From the NCBI RefSeq assembly GCF_027912455.1, contig NZ_CP115446.1, forward strand, positions 2,813,501 to 2,877,500: DNA of 64,000 nucleotides. The letters are read 5' to 3'. Position numbers and translations under genes: made by a program. Positions 52,352 to 62,594 of this stretch are shown piece after piece. Positions within the stretch are counted from its first letter, which is position 1. Each line of letters opens with the position of its first letter. The notes under the pieces are model-generated. The model searched no databases. It was not told the origin of the DNA and saw nothing but the letters and a program-made list of their open reading frames with translations. The stretch is from Aurantiacibacter sp. MUD61 (GTDB lineage Bacteria > Pseudomonadota > Alphaproteobacteria > Sphingomonadales > Sphingomonadaceae).

Positions 52352-53578
52352 ATGGCAAAAATTCAGGTCAAGAATCCGGTCGTCGAGCTTGATGGCGACG
52401 AAATGACGAAAATCATCTGGCAGTGGATCCGCGAGCGGCTGATCCTGCCCTATCTCGACATCGACCTGAAGTATTACGACCTGTCGATCGAGAAGCGTGA
52501 CGAGACCGATGACCAGATCACGGTCGATGCCGCCAATGCGATCAAGGAGCATGGTGTTGGCGTAAAGTGCGCCACCATCACGCCGGACGAAGCACGCGTC
52601 GAAGAATTCGACCTCAAGAAAATGTGGCGTTCGCCCAACGGCACGATCCGCAACATCCTTGGCGGCGTGGTTTTCCGTGAGCCGATCGTGATCGACAACG
52701 TGCCGCGCCTCGTCCCGGGCTGGACCGATCCCATCGTGGTCGGCCGACACGCCTTTGGTGACCAGTACCGCGCCACCGACACGCTGATCCCGGGTGCGGG
52801 CAAACTGCGCCTCGTCTTCGAAGGCGAAGACGGCGAAAAGATCGACCTCGACGTGTTCGAATTCGAAAAGTCCGGCGTCGCCATGGCGATGTACAACCTC
52901 GACGAGAGCATTCGCGACTTCGCGCGCGCCAGCTTCAACTACGGCCTCGACCGTGGCTGGCCGGTGTATCTCTCGACCAAGAACACAATCCTCAAAAAAT
53001 ATGATGGCCGCTTCAAGGACTTGTTCCAGGAGATTTTCGACGCCGAATTCGCCGACAAGTTCGAAGAAGCCGGCATTCACTACGAACACCGCCTGATCGA
53101 CGACATGGTCGCCGCCGCGCTGAAGTGGAACGGCAAGTTCGTGTGGGCCTGCAAGAACTACGACGGCGACGTGCAGTCGGACATCGTCGCGCAGGGCTTC
53201 GGCTCGCTCGGCCTGATGACCTCCGTGCTGATGACGCCGGATGGCAAGACCGTGGAAGCGGAAGCTGCGCACGGCACCGTCACCCGTCACTATCGCCAGC
53301 ACCAGGAAGGCAAAGCGACCTCGACCAACCCGATCGCCAGCATCTTCGCATGGACGCGCGGCCTTATGTATCGCGGCCGTTTCGATAACACGCCTGACGT
53401 CGTGGCTTTCGCCGAGACGCTCGAGCGGGTGTGCATCGAATGCGTCGAAAACGGCAAGATGACGAAGGACCTCGCGCTCCTCATCGGCCCGAGCCAAAAC
53501 TGGATGACGACCGAGCAGTTCTTCGAAGCCATCGTCGAAGGCCTCGAAGCCAAGATGAAAGAGCAGGGCCTCGGCTAA
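52352..53578 (+). CDS. icd: NADP-dependent isocitrate dehydrogenase
   Basis: A 408-residue enzyme of the eukaryote-like homodimeric class ([20 protein letters not shown] start in parts: [10 protein letters not shown], then [12 protein letters not shown] for substrate phosphate, [18 protein letters not shown] and [10 protein letters not shown]). It makes 2-oxoglutarate and NADPH in the TCA cycle. It is full length, with codon bias of a highly expressed gene, and a strong terminator follows. Confidence 0.97.
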   Translation: MAKIQVKNPVVELDGDEMTKIIWQWIRERLILPYLDIDLKYYDLSIEKRDETDDQITVDAANAIKEHGVGVKCATITPDEARVEEFDLKKMWRSPNGTIRNILGGVVFREPIVIDNVPRLVPGWTDPIVVGRHAFGDQYRATDTLIPGAGKLRLVFEGEDGEKIDLDVFEFEKSGVAMAMYNLDESIRDFARASFNYGLDRGWPVYLSTKNTILKKYDGRFKDLFQEIFDAEFADKFEEAGIHYEHRLIDDMVAAALKWNGKFVWACKNYDGDVQSDIVAQGFGSLGLMTSVLMTPDGKTVEAEAAHGTVTRHYRQHQEGKATSTNPIASIFAWTRGLMYRGRFDNTPDVVAFAETLERVCIECVENGKMTKDLALLIGPSQNWMTTEQFFEAIVEGLEAKMKEQGLG

Positions 53579-53606
53579 GCGAAACAATTCCGTATAACTG
53601 GAAACG

Positions 53607-53648
53607 AAACCCCCGTTGCGCCATTAATCCGGCGTAACGGGGGTTTTT
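53607..53648 (+). terminator. Rho-independent terminator after icd
   Basis: AAACCCCCGTT and AACGGGGGTTT plus inner CGCC/GGCG make a long stem with one bulge and a run of five T. The 3' arm's GGGGG is also the only purine tract ahead of the next gene's ATG (53656). Confidence 0.9.
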
Positions 53649-53655
53649 GCATTTT

Positions 53656-55257
53656 ATGACCAAAGCACGTCTCGAAGTCCGCCAGGCCGAAACCGGCGAT
53701 ATCCGCCGCATCGCTGCTCTGGCGAAGCGCGTTTATGAGGATTTCGTCCCCTACACGCAGGGTGAAATCCGCGGCCAGCTGAACAATTATCCCGAGGGCT
53801 GCTTCGTTGCGATCCTCGATGACAAACTCGTCGGCTATTGCGCCACCATGCGGATCGGCGGCGACAAGGCGCTGCGCCCGCACACGTGGGACGAGATTAC
53901 CGGCAATGGCTATGGCAGCCGCCATGATGCCAAGGGCGACTGGCTCTACGGCTATGAAATGGTCGTGGACCCGAAAGTCCGCGGCACCCGCATCGGGCGG
54001 CGCCTGTATGAGGAACGCCGTTTCCTCGCCGAGCAGCTGGAACTGAAAGGCATCGCTTTCGGCGGGCGTATGCCCAATTTCAAACGGTCCCAGCGCCGGG
54101 TGAAGGATCCGCAGGAATATCTCGATCAGGTGATCGCCGGGAAGATTCACGATCCCGTGCTGCGCTTCCAGCTCGCCAATGGGTTTGAGCCGCTGGGCAT
54201 CCTCAAGAAGTATCTGCCGGAAGATGTGAAGAGCCGCGGCAATGCAGTGCACATGGTATGGCGCAATCCGTGGGTGGACCAGGAAGCAAGCCCGCAAGCG
54301 CGGGTCCCTCGCGGGGTCGAGAATGTCCGCGTGGCCACCTGCCAATTGCAGGCGCGCGCGGTCAAAGACTTCGACGAATTCATGCGGCAGGTGAAATATT
54401 TCGTCGATGTTGCAAGCGATTACGAGTCAGACTTCATCCTGTTTCCCGAACTCTTCACGCTGATGCTGCTCAGCGCGGAGGACGAAGAGCTCTCACCACT
54501 CGAAAGCATCGAGCGCCTCTCCGAATACACGCCGCGCATCCGCGAAGCGCTCAGCGAAATGGCGCTCAAATACAACATCAACATCATCGGCGGGTCGCAC
54601 CCCACACGGATGGAGGATGGCGATATCCATAATGTCGCTATGGTCTGCCTGCGCGATGGCTCGATCCACGAGCAGGAGAAGATCCACCCGACGCCAAACG
54701 AGGCCTATTGGTGGAATATCCGCGGCGGCGATGCGGTGGACGTGATCCAGACCGATTGCGGCCCGATCGGCGTGCTCATCTGTTACGATTCCGAATTTCC
54801 CGAACTCGCCCGCCGTCTGGCGGACGAAGGCGCGCGGATCATCTTCGTGCCCTTCTGCACCGATAGCCGCCAGGGCTATATGCGCGTGCGCTACTGCTCA
54901 GCCGCACGGGCGATCGAGAACCAGGTCTATATGGTGATGAGCGGCAATGTGGGGAACTTGCCCAATGTCGCGAACATGGACATCCAGTATGCGCAAAGCT
55001 GCATCCTGACGCCCTGCGATTTCCCTTTCGCGCGCGATGGTATTGCTGCCGAAGCAACCGAGAATGTGGAGACGCTGACGATCAGCGATGTAAATCTCGC
55101 AGACCTCGCCTGGGCACGCGCCGAAGGTACCGTCCGCAATCTCGCAGACCGGCGGTTCGATCTCTATCGTATCGAATGGGAGCACCGTGAGGGAGCCACG
55201 GCAGCCGAGCCAAGCGGCCCGCCACCGATGCACCAGCACGGGCCGGGTGGAGGTTAG
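53656..55257 (+). CDS. GNAT acetyltransferase fused to a carbon-nitrogen hydrolase
   Basis: A 533-residue two-domain protein. The first 210 residues form a GNAT domain (VVDPKVRGTRIGRRLYEER is the acetyl-CoA loop). Residues about 225-515 form a nitrilase-superfamily hydrolase with the Glu-Lys-Cys triad in LFPELFTL, EKIHPTPNE and LICYDSEFPE. The fusion is known from other bacteria, with unknown substrate. The start at 53656 lies eight bases after a terminator's T-run, so a promoter inside the icd end is required or read-through is used. Confidence 0.92.
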   Translation: MTKARLEVRQAETGDIRRIAALAKRVYEDFVPYTQGEIRGQLNNYPEGCFVAILDDKLVGYCATMRIGGDKALRPHTWDEITGNGYGSRHDAKGDWLYGYEMVVDPKVRGTRIGRRLYEERRFLAEQLELKGIAFGGRMPNFKRSQRRVKDPQEYLDQVIAGKIHDPVLRFQLANGFEPLGILKKYLPEDVKSRGNAVHMVWRNPWVDQEASPQARVPRGVENVRVATCQLQARAVKDFDEFMRQVKYFVDVASDYESDFILFPELFTLMLLSAEDEELSPLESIERLSEYTPRIREALSEMALKYNINIIGGSHPTRMEDGDIHNVAMVCLRDGSIHEQEKIHPTPNEAYWWNIRGGDAVDVIQTDCGPIGVLICYDSEFPELARRLADEGARIIFVPFCTDSRQGYMRVRYCSAARAIENQVYMVMSGNVGNLPNVANMDIQYAQSCILTPCDFPFARDGIAAEATENVETLTISDVNLADLAWARAEGTVRNLADRRFDLYRIEWEHREGATAAEPSGPPPMHQHGPGGG

Positions 55258-55505
55258 GCCTCCAGGCCCTGCTCTTGCGCGGCAGCTTCGGCTGCAGCTT
55301 CGGCTTCAGCTTCGCGCTGTTCACGCTTTTCGCGCTCAACCTTCTCGCGTTGCTCGGCAACGGAACGCGCCTTTTCGGCAAGTCCGCGCCAGGTTTTCTC
55401 GGCGCGCAATTCGCGGTCGCGAACATTGTCCAGCGTGGCGGCAGCAGCAGCAGCGGCAGCCTTGTCGGCACGCTCGCAGCATGCTTCATAAGTGTCGGCC
55501 ATCAT
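55254..55505 (-). CDS. Small Ala/Glu-rich coiled-coil protein
   Basis: An 83-residue hydrophilic protein, largely one charged helix: a Cys-Cys pair near the start (YEACCERAD), a run of eight alanines, and a C-terminal Glu/Arg/Ala heptad stretch (REKVEREKREQREAEAEA). No family is named. GGAGACG precedes the two alternative ATGs (55505, 55502). Its stop codon overlaps that of the convergent GNAT-hydrolase gene by four bases. Confidence 0.65.
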   Translation of the reverse strand: MMADTYEACCERADKAAAAAAAATLDNVRDRELRAEKTWRGLAEKARSVAEQREKVEREKREQREAEAEAAAEAAAQEQGLEA

Positions 55506-55528
55506 CGTCTCCAGCCGGTGAAAGGAAA

Positions 55529-55558
55529 CGGGCGCGGAAGCCGAAGCAGCCGCGCCCG
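55529..55558 (-). terminator. Terminator after the cold-shock gene
   Basis: On the minus strand CGGGCGCGG and CCGCGCCCG form a nine-base stem with a 12-nt loop, then TTTCCTTTC, eight bases beyond the csp stop. Confidence 0.6.
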
Positions 55559-55566
55559 CATGAAAA

Positions 55567-55779
55567 TCAATCGGCAGCCGAAAGGTTTACAGCGCTTTCC
55601 TTGCCGTTGCGGCCCTGCTCTACGTCGTAGTTCAGGCGCTGTTCCTTATCGAGCGTATCCATGCCCGCTGCCTGTACGGCAGTAATGTGCACGAAGCTGT
55701 CAGCAGAGCCATCGTCGGGCTGGATGAAGCCATAGCCCTTGTCTGCGTTGAAGAATTTTACGGTGCCAGTCTTGGCCAT
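55567..55779 (-). CDS. CspA-family cold-shock protein
   Basis: A 70-residue single cold-shock domain that binds single-stranded RNA and DNA. RNP1 (KGYGFIQ, residues 14-20) and RNP2 (SFVHI) are intact. It has the strong ribosome site GAAAGGAACGC. The 255 bp up to putP hold no gene and probably include its promoter and a long 5' leader, as for other csp genes; a specific thermosensor fold was not identified. Confidence 0.95.
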   Translation of the reverse strand: MAKTGTVKFFNADKGYGFIQPDDGSADSFVHITAVQAAGMDTLDKEQRLNYDVEQGRNGKESAVNLSAAD

Positions 55780-56034
55780 GATGCGTTCCTTTCAAGAACG
55801 TAAGGTTGCCCGCCCGCGAAATTGCAGGACAGGTCGTCGCGTCAAATCGTTCGAAGAAAGGAAAACGTCGTCTGGTTTGCGCCGGGGCCAGATTGGCAAG
55901 CGGCGGTCGGCAAATTTCGAAGTCCGTCGCAAATTCCGACGTCAGCGAGAGCCATATAGGGGTGGCGCGCCGAAATAGCGAGGATTCATTCTGGTGCCGC
56001 CCGAATGAGCAGCGCTGCAAACCGAATTTGGGCG
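55780..56034. other. Intergenic region upstream of csp
   Basis: 255 bp between csp and the end of putP, both on the minus strand. No gene is seen. An adenine/guanine-rich stretch (GAAGAAAGGAAAACG on the plus strand near 55852-55870) and repeated CAAATTTCG/CAAATTCCG motifs (55910-55940) are the only notable features. Confidence 0.5.
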
Positions 56035-57528
56035 TCAGGCGGCCCGAACACCGGGGCTCTCTTCGCCGTCCTTGGCCGTCGCGAGGCTTACCAGCCAGAT
56101 CGCCAGCCATGCTGCGATAAAGCCGGGAATGATCTCGTAGACGCCCTCACCGCCGAGGAAGCTGCTGTTCCATTCAAGCCAAATCCACGCCATCACGACG
56201 CCTGCGCCCATTACCAGACCCGCAACAGCGCCAGCGCCGGTCATGCGTTTCCATGTCAGCGAGAGGATGATCAGCGGGCCGAAGGCCGCGCCGAAACCTG
56301 CCCAGGCATTGGCCACCAGCGCCAGCACGCCGCTATCCGGATTGCTCGCGATCACGATTGCGGCCACGGCGACCAGCGCGGTGCTGATGCGCCCCACGGT
56401 CACGGCCTCGCGCTCGCTCGCATCCTTTTTCAGGAACAGGCGGTAGAAATCTTCGGTCAGCGAGCTGGAGGAGACCAGCAGCTGGCTCGAAATCGTCGAC
56501 ATGATGGCCGCCAGCAATGCCGCCAGCAGGAAGCCGGTCACAAACGGATGGAACAGTGTGTTGGCGAGCAGGATGAAGATCGTTTCCGAATTCTCCAACT
56601 CCAGCCCGTTCAGCTCGACATGCGCGCGGCCGAGCACGCCGACGCCCACCGCGCCGACCAGCGCGACCAGCATCCAGCCAAGGCCGATATTGCGCGCGGT
56701 TTTCACGCCGCCCTCGCGAATGGCCATGAAGCGCACGATAATGTGTGGCTGCCCAAAGTAGCCGAGCCCCCACGCGATCAGGCTGAGGAAAGCGATCACG
56801 CTCATGTCGCTGGCGAGGCTTAGGAACCCGGGATCGATCTCGCGCAGTACCGCGGCGCTTTCCGCCGCACCATCGCCGAACAAAACCACCAGCGGCATGA
56901 CGACGAGCGCCACCACCATGATGCAACCCTGCACGAAATCGGTGAGGCTGACGGCCAGAAACCCGCCGACCATCGTATAGGCGAGAACCACCAGCGCGGT
57001 GAGCAGGACGCCTGCCATATAGGGGCTCATTCCCAGCACCTCGCCTTGGAAGAAAGTGCTTTCGAACAGCAGGCCGCCGCCCACAAGGCCGGCAGCGGAA
57101 TAGACGGCAAAGAACACCACGATGATGATCGCCGACACGACGCGCAGCGCGGTCGCCTGATCGGGGAAGCGATTGGCGAGGAATTGCGGAATCGTCAGCG
57201 CATTGCCGTATCGCACGGTCTGCTCACGCAGGCGCGGCGCGACCACGACCCAGTTCACTACTGCACCCACGAATAGACCGATGCCGATCCACGCTTCGAC
57301 CAGACCGCTGAGATATAGCGCGCCGGGAAGGCCCAGCAGCAACCAGCCTGACATATCCGATGCACCGGCAGACAGGGCGGCAACGGCAGGCGGAAGATTG
57401 CGCCCGCCGAGCAGATAGCCCTCACTATCCTCGGTCGAGCGCTTCCACGCGTACAGACCGATGCCGATCATCAGGATGAAATAGAGGGCGAGTGCGACGA
57501 TTGTTGCGATGTTCATGGGCGCATGCAT
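56035..57528 (-). CDS. putP: Sodium/proline symporter
   Basis: A 497-residue solute:sodium symporter with about 13 membrane helices. GASDMSGWLLLGLPGALYLSG, AVYSAAGLVGGG, GGFLAVSLTDFVQG, FGQPHIIVRFMAI and the Na+ site ISSQLLVSSSSLTEDFY (partly quoted) are close to E. coli PutP. It imports proline as nutrient or osmolyte. No putA is adjacent. ATG 57516 four codons downstream is an alternative start. Confidence 0.93.
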   Translation of the reverse strand: MHAPMNIATIVALALYFILMIGIGLYAWKRSTEDSEGYLLGGRNLPPAVAALSAGASDMSGWLLLGLPGALYLSGLVEAWIGIGLFVGAVVNWVVVAPRLREQTVRYGNALTIPQFLANRFPDQATALRVVSAIIIVVFFAVYSAAGLVGGGLLFESTFFQGEVLGMSPYMAGVLLTALVVLAYTMVGGFLAVSLTDFVQGCIMVVALVVMPLVVLFGDGAAESAAVLREIDPGFLSLASDMSVIAFLSLIAWGLGYFGQPHIIVRFMAIREGGVKTARNIGLGWMLVALVGAVGVGVLGRAHVELNGLELENSETIFILLANTLFHPFVTGFLLAALLAAIMSTISSQLLVSSSSLTEDFYRLFLKKDASEREAVTVGRISTALVAVAAIVIASNPDSGVLALVANAWAGFGAAFGPLIILSLTWKRMTGAGAVAGLVMGAGVVMAWIWLEWNSSFLGGEGVYEIIPGFIAAWLAIWLVSLATAKDGEESPGVRAA

Positions 57529-57834
57529 ACCAATCGGCGCGCGTCTGTCACGGGGGCTGTAGAATTACGCACGGGAATTACGATTGCGCACGGCTCGCGA
57601 AATTTTGCTTTGCCGGAGATCGTCATCGCGAAGTTTCGTTACGACGCTGCGCGAAAACCGACTTTCCTACAGGTGCGAAATGGTGCTGTGCGGGCGCGAT
57701 GACACGCCTGATTTCACTCCCCAGAGAATTCGCTCTTGAACACTGTCACACCTGTCACACCCCCTCCGTCAAAAGCTCAGGTCCTCACCATTCCGCAGTT
57801 GCGAAAAGCGCTGCCACTCTGTCATAAGCCGCGC
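57529..57834. other. Intergenic region between putP and the Kef-type antiporter
   Basis: 306 bp with divergent promoters for the two transporters. It carries the second tandem TGTCACACC element (57740-57762). A frame open from TTG 57736 through the element into the antiporter would add residues like NTVTPVTPP and is not believed to be translated. Nothing else is recognised. Confidence 0.55.
57740..57762 (+). promoter_or_regulatory. Tandem TGTCACACC element, copy 2 (upstream of the Kef-type gene)
   Basis: Identical over 23 bases to the copy at 4476-4498. It lies 72 bp before the chosen start of the antiporter gene, reading in the same direction. Confidence 0.5.
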
Positions 57835-59601
57835 ATGCATCACGCCGAAATCACACCCCTCATGAAGGATGCCCTCGTCATCCTTGGCGCGGCCGGGATT
57901 GTCATCCCGCTGTTCGCGCGTTTTCGCGTGACACCGATCATCGGGTTCATCCTCGTCGGTCTGCTGGTTGGCCCCTTCGGCCTCGGTAAGCTGGTGAGCG
58001 AGTTCGACTTCCTGCGCCACATCACCATTTCGGAGCCCGAAGCGCTCGACCCGTTTGCGGAATTCGGCATCATCCTGCTGCTGTTCACCATCGGGCTGGA
58101 ATTGAGCTTCAACCGCCTGTGGCAATTGCGGAAGCTGGTGTTCGGCCTCGGCGCACTGGAGATCCTCGTCATTGGCGCGCTGCTGGCTGTCGCGCTCTCC
58201 TTCACCGGTCTCGACTGGTATGGCTCGCTCGCGCTCGGCCTTGCCCTCGCCTTCTCATCCACCGCGCTGGTCCTTCCGATTTCGGGCACGAACACCCCGG
58301 TGGGCCGCGCATCGCTGTCGATGCTGCTGTTCGAAGATATCATGATCGTGCCGATCATCTTCCTGCTTGGCGCGCTTGCTCCCAACGCGACCGGAGACGG
58401 TTGGAGCGGTCTGGTAGATACGCTTTGGAAAGGCGGATTGGTGATCGCGGTCATGATGATCGCAGGGCGCTTCCTGTTGCCGCATCTCTTCGCCCAGGCT
58501 GCACGCACCAAGAGCCCGGAGCTGTTCCTGGCCGCCAGCATGCTGGTAGTGATCGGTGCGAGCCTTGCAACCGCGCTTGTCGGCCTGTCGCCCATCGTGG
58601 GTGCGCTGATTGCCGGATTGCTGATTGCGGAGACCGAATACCACACCGAAGTCGAAGGCATCATAGAACCGTTCAAGGGCCTTGCACTCGGCGTCTTCCT
58701 CATCACCGTGGGCATGGGCATCGACATCATGGTGATCTGGGACAACCTTTGGAAGATCGCCTTTGCCGTAGTCGGCGTGCTGACACTGAAGGCCATCGTC
58801 ACCGGCGCATTGCTGCGCCTGATGGGCGCGCGCAAGGCTACGGCGACCGAAACCGGCATCCTGATGGCGAGCCCTTCGGAAACCACGCTCATCGTGATGG
58901 CGGCTGCTTCAAGCGCGTTGCTGATCTCGCGCGAGACCGCGCAGTTCTGGCAGATCGTGACGGCTATCGGCCTGACCGTCACGCCACTCCTCGCCATGCT
59001 CGGCAAGCGCCTGGCACGCCAGGTGGAACCTGCGCCCACGCTCGATGAGCTTGATGAGGAAGGCCGTGATGCGCCGCGTGTGGTCATCGTCGGCCTTGGC
59101 CGGGTCGGGCGGCTGGTCGCGCAAATGCTCAAGCGGCATGACGTTGCCTATGTCGCAATCGATTCCGATCCGGACCTAATCGAAAGCGCGCGGCACGATG
59201 GGTACTATGCCGTTTATGGCAACGCGCTGCGTGAAGACGCGCTGGACAAGCTCAATATCGCCGAGGCACCTGCCGTCATCCTGACGATGGACGAGCACAT
59301 CCTCGCCCAGCGCATGGTCAGAAAACTGCGTACAGCCTTCCCCGAATTGCCTATCATCGCCCGCGCGCGCGACAGCTTCCATGCGGCAGAGCTCTACCGC
59401 AGCGGGGCGAGCACGGCGGTTCCCGAAACGCTCGAAAGCTCACTCCAGCTTTCAGAGGCCGCGCTCGTCGACATTGGCGTCCCGATGGGGCCGGTGATCG
59501 CCAGCATCCACGAAAAGCGTGACGAGTTTCGCGAGCGGATTCAGGAGGATGGCGCGCTCGAACACAAGCCGAAATTGCGCACCAGCACGAGCGAAAGCTG
59601 A
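57835..59601 (+). CDS. Kef-type (CPA2) cation:proton antiporter
   Basis: A 588-residue protein: a Na+/H+ exchanger-type membrane domain of about 12 helices (residues about 8-385; GLELSFNRLWQL, FSSTALVLP, ISRETAQFWQ) and a cytoplasmic RCK/TrkA-N domain (about 400-525) with the nucleotide motif VGLGRVGRLVAQML. It resembles YbaL/KefB, which exchange K+ for H+ under electrophile or osmotic stress. The start at 57835 is chosen because upstream codons cross the tandem element and give no conserved sequence. Confidence 0.9.
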   Translation: MHHAEITPLMKDALVILGAAGIVIPLFARFRVTPIIGFILVGLLVGPFGLGKLVSEFDFLRHITISEPEALDPFAEFGIILLLFTIGLELSFNRLWQLRKLVFGLGALEILVIGALLAVALSFTGLDWYGSLALGLALAFSSTALVLPISGTNTPVGRASLSMLLFEDIMIVPIIFLLGALAPNATGDGWSGLVDTLWKGGLVIAVMMIAGRFLLPHLFAQAARTKSPELFLAASMLVVIGASLATALVGLSPIVGALIAGLLIAETEYHTEVEGIIEPFKGLALGVFLITVGMGIDIMVIWDNLWKIAFAVVGVLTLKAIVTGALLRLMGARKATATETGILMASPSETTLIVMAAASSALLISRETAQFWQIVTAIGLTVTPLLAMLGKRLARQVEPAPTLDELDEEGRDAPRVVIVGLGRVGRLVAQMLKRHDVAYVAIDSDPDLIESARHDGYYAVYGNALREDALDKLNIAEAPAVILTMDEHILAQRMVRKLRTAFPELPIIARARDSFHAAELYRSGASTAVPETLESSLQLSEAALVDIGVPMGPVIASIHEKRDEFRERIQEDGALEHKPKLRTSTSES

Positions 59602-59657
59602 CTTTCCGGGATAGTCGAGCCTCTTCGCGCGTTGGGTATGTGAAGGAGACAACACAC

Positions 59658-59834
59658 ATGTCCGAACAGAAAGATCCGACGAAGCCCATCCCCAATGATG
59701 AGAAGTTCAAGCCGAAGAACGTCGCCGGCGGTGACGATCACGGTCGCAACACGCAGAACATGAAAGACGTGCCGCGCGGAAGCGAGCCCGACCGCCGTCG
59801 GAACGCTTCCAATCGCAGCAGCGATCAGGGTTAG
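59658..59834 (+). CDS. Small hydrophilic protein of unknown function
   Basis: A 58-residue, highly charged protein rich in Lys, Asp, Asn, Pro and Gly, without hydrophobic segments; probably disordered. AAGGAGA stands at a good distance from ATG 59658. It resembles small stress-type hydrophilic proteins only in composition. Its TAG overlaps the alaS stop by four bases (TTAG). Confidence 0.6.
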   Translation: MSEQKDPTKPIPNDEKFKPKNVAGGDDHGRNTQNMKDVPRGSEPDRRRNASNRSSDQG

Positions 59835-62491
59835 GCGTTAGCTTTGGCGAGCACATCCCGGATGGCGGCCACGGCATCATCTGCCTTGTCCCCATCCGGA
59901 CCGCCGCCCTGCGCCATATCGGGCCGGCCACCGCCCCCCTTGCCACCGACAGCCTCGACGCCAGCGCGTACAAGATCGACAGCGCTAACCTGACCGGTCA
60001 GATCGTCGGTCACCCCGACAGCCACTGCAGCCTTGCCGTCGTTCACCGCGATAATGGCAGCAACGCCGCTGCCCATGCGGCCCTTTGCTTCATCGAGCAG
60101 CCCGCGCAGCTCCTTCGGGTCCATACCCTGCAAAACCTGTCCGCTAAACGCGATACCGCCGACATCCTCGTCAGCCGAAGCCGCACCTGAGCCGCCGCCG
60201 CCCAGAGCGAGCTGCTTCTTCGCCTCGGCCAATTCACGCTCCAGACGCTTGCGCTCATCGACGAGCGCGGCAACGCGCTCTTCGACTTCGTCGGGCGAAG
60301 TCTTGAGAGTGGCAGCCACTGACTTGAGCGAATCTTCACGGCCAACCACCCATTCGCGAGCGGCTTCACCGGTCAGCGCTTCGATACGGCGAACGCCGGA
60401 GGATACTGCGCTTTCGCTGACGATACGAAACAGGCCGATGTCGCCGGTCGCGCGCACATGGGTGCCGCCACAAAGCTCAACCGAGTAGGTCTTGTCGCCA
60501 TCCTTGGGCGAGCCGATGGAAAGGACGCGAACCTCCTCGCCGTACTTCTCACCGAACAGCGCCATGGCACCCGCTTCGATGGCTTCATCGGGGCTCATCA
60601 ACCGCGTGACGACTTCATCGTTGGCGCGGATTTCGGCATTCACTTCCGCCTCGATCGCGGCCAGTTCCGACGGCGTCAGCGGTTTAGGATGCGAAAAGTC
60701 GAAACGCAGCCGTTCCTGCGCGACGAGCGAGCCCTTCTGCGTAACGTGATCCCCAAGGTGATTGCGCAAGGCCGCATGCACCAAGTGCGTCGCCGAGTGA
60801 TTGGCGCGGATCTCATCCCGCCGCTTGGCATCGATCGCGAGATGCACCGTATCACCCACAGCAACCTTCCCGGACGTGATCGTGCCATGGTGGGCATGCA
60901 ATCGGCCGAGCGGCTTGGATGTATTCTCGACGGTAATCGCGAGGCGGTGGTCGCCGGTAATTGTGCCGGTGTCGCCCATCTGCCCGCCGCTTTCGCCGTA
61001 GAACGGCGTCTGGTTGGTGAGCACGGTGACATCCTTTCCGCTATCGGCCGACTGGACTTCCTTGCCATCGACCACCAGCGCCACCACGCGTCCCTCGCCT
61101 TCGGTCGAGCTGTAACCGGTGAACTCGCTAGCTCCTTCGCGTTCGGCGATATCGAACCACACTTCGCTGTCGGCAGAAGCGCCGGAGCCCTTCCACGCTG
61201 CACGGGCAGCAGCTTTCTGCTGCTCCATTGCCGCATCGAAGCCGTCCTTATCGACAGAGATGCCGCGATTGCGCAGGGCATCTTCGGTCAGATCGTAAGG
61301 GAAGCCATAAGTGTCGTAGAGCTTGAAGGCCGTTTCGCCGGACAGGCTGTCGCCTTCGGTCAAGTCTCCGGTCTCCTCATCGAGAAGGCGAAGACCTTTC
61401 TCCAGCGTCTGCCGGAAGCGCGCTTCCTCGCGCTCCAGCACTTCGGTGATCAGAGCCTGCGCGCGGCCAAGGTCTGGATAGGCCTGCCCCATTTCACTGA
61501 CCAGCGTCGGCACGAGGCGGTGCATCAGCGGCTTATTGGCACCCAGCAGATGGGCGTGACGCATCGCACGGCGCATGATCCGGCGAAGCACATAACCGCG
61601 TCCCTCATTGGACGGCAGCACACCATCGGCGATCAGGAAACTGGTCGAACGCAGATGATCTGCGATCACGCGGTGACTGGCGATCGTGTCTTCGTCCGCC
61701 TTCGCTTTGACCAGATCTTCGCTCACATCGATGATGTTGCGGAAAGTGTCGGTCTCGAAGACGTTGTGCACACCCTGAAGGACGGTCGAGATACGCTCGA
61801 GACCCATTCCAGTGTCGATGCTGGGGCGCGGAAGATCTCCGGTTATCTCATCCGCTTCCTGCATGTGCTGCATGAAGACGAGATTCCAGATTTCGACGAA
61901 GCGATCGCCGTCCTCATCGGGAGAGCCGGGAGGTCCGCCCGCAATCTTGTCGCCATGGTCCCAGAATATCTCCGAGCACGGACCACAGGGACCGTCTGCA
62001 CCCATGGCCCAGAAATTGTCCTTCGTCGCAATGCGAATGATGCGATCTTCCGGTAGACCGGCGATCTTCTTCCAGAGCTCGAATGCCTCGTCATCGGTGT
62101 GGAAGACGGTGACCGACAGGCGATCCTTGGCGAGGCTAAGATCGCTGGTGACCAGGTTCCAGGCATGTTCGATCGCCTGTTCCTTGAAATAGTCGCCAAA
62201 GCTGAAGTTGCCGAGCATTTCGAAGAAGGTCAGGTGGCGCGCGGTGTATCCGACATTGTCGAGATCGTTGTGCTTGCCCCCTGCCCGCACGCATTTCTGG
62301 CTGCTGGTCGCGCGCGGTGCTGGCGGCGTTTCAACGCCTGTGAAGACGTTCTTGAACGGCACCATGCCCGCATTGACGAACATGAGGCTGGGATCGTTGT
62401 AAGGCACGAGCGGTGCGGATGGCACCACCTGGTGATCGTTCTGCGCGAAATAGTCGAGAAACGCGCGCCGGATATCGTTGGTCGAATGCAT
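59831..62491 (-). CDS. alaS: Alanyl-tRNA synthetase
   Basis: An 886-residue class II synthetase. The aminoacylation core begins [13 protein letters not shown] and contains [13 protein letters not shown] and [14 protein letters not shown]. The editing domain has [11 protein letters not shown] and [11 protein letters not shown] (zinc ligands), and the C-terminal oligomerisation domain ends near the glycine-rich [18 protein letters not shown] 62491 gives the conserved N terminus. It lies between a methyltransferase and the small hydrophilic gene, close to recA, a common alphaproteobacterial grouping. Confidence 0.97.
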   Translation of the reverse strand: MHSTNDIRRAFLDYFAQNDHQVVPSAPLVPYNDPSLMFVNAGMVPFKNVFTGVETPPAPRATSSQKCVRAGGKHNDLDNVGYTARHLTFFEMLGNFSFGDYFKEQAIEHAWNLVTSDLSLAKDRLSVTVFHTDDEAFELWKKIAGLPEDRIIRIATKDNFWAMGADGPCGPCSEIFWDHGDKIAGGPPGSPDEDGDRFVEIWNLVFMQHMQEADEITGDLPRPSIDTGMGLERISTVLQGVHNVFETDTFRNIIDVSEDLVKAKADEDTIASHRVIADHLRSTSFLIADGVLPSNEGRGYVLRRIMRRAMRHAHLLGANKPLMHRLVPTLVSEMGQAYPDLGRAQALITEVLEREEARFRQTLEKGLRLLDEETGDLTEGDSLSGETAFKLYDTYGFPYDLTEDALRNRGISVDKDGFDAAMEQQKAAARAAWKGSGASADSEVWFDIAEREGASEFTGYSSTEGEGRVVALVVDGKEVQSADSGKDVTVLTNQTPFYGESGGQMGDTGTITGDHRLAITVENTSKPLGRLHAHHGTITSGKVAVGDTVHLAIDAKRRDEIRANHSATHLVHAALRNHLGDHVTQKGSLVAQERLRFDFSHPKPLTPSELAAIEAEVNAEIRANDEVVTRLMSPDEAIEAGAMALFGEKYGEEVRVLSIGSPKDGDKTYSVELCGGTHVRATGDIGLFRIVSESAVSSGVRRIEALTGEAAREWVVGREDSLKSVAATLKTSPDEVEERVAALVDERKRLERELAEAKKQLALGGGGSGAASADEDVGGIAFSGQVLQGMDPKELRGLLDEAKGRMGSGVAAIIAVNDGKAAVAVGVTDDLTGQVSAVDLVRAGVEAVGGKGGGGRPDMAQGGGPDGDKADDAVAAIRDVLAKANA

Positions 62492-62594
62492 GGGATGCGA
62501 ATTAGGCGCTGCAACGCGATGCGACAAGCGCAATGCTCCACTTAGTGTAAGCGTCTGTTCCGATGGTGGCGCGATTGCGGCATGTTGGCACTAC

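Noticed and set aside
57736..57834. N-terminal extension of the Kef-type antiporter through the tandem element
   Set aside because: The extension is only a translation of the TGTCACACC repeat and C-rich DNA; the membrane domain starts naturally at 57835.
59603..59632. EcfG-like promoter ahead of the 58-residue hydrophilic gene
   Set aside because: CGTT is present at a fitting distance, but the -35 part reads GGGAT, not GGAAC.
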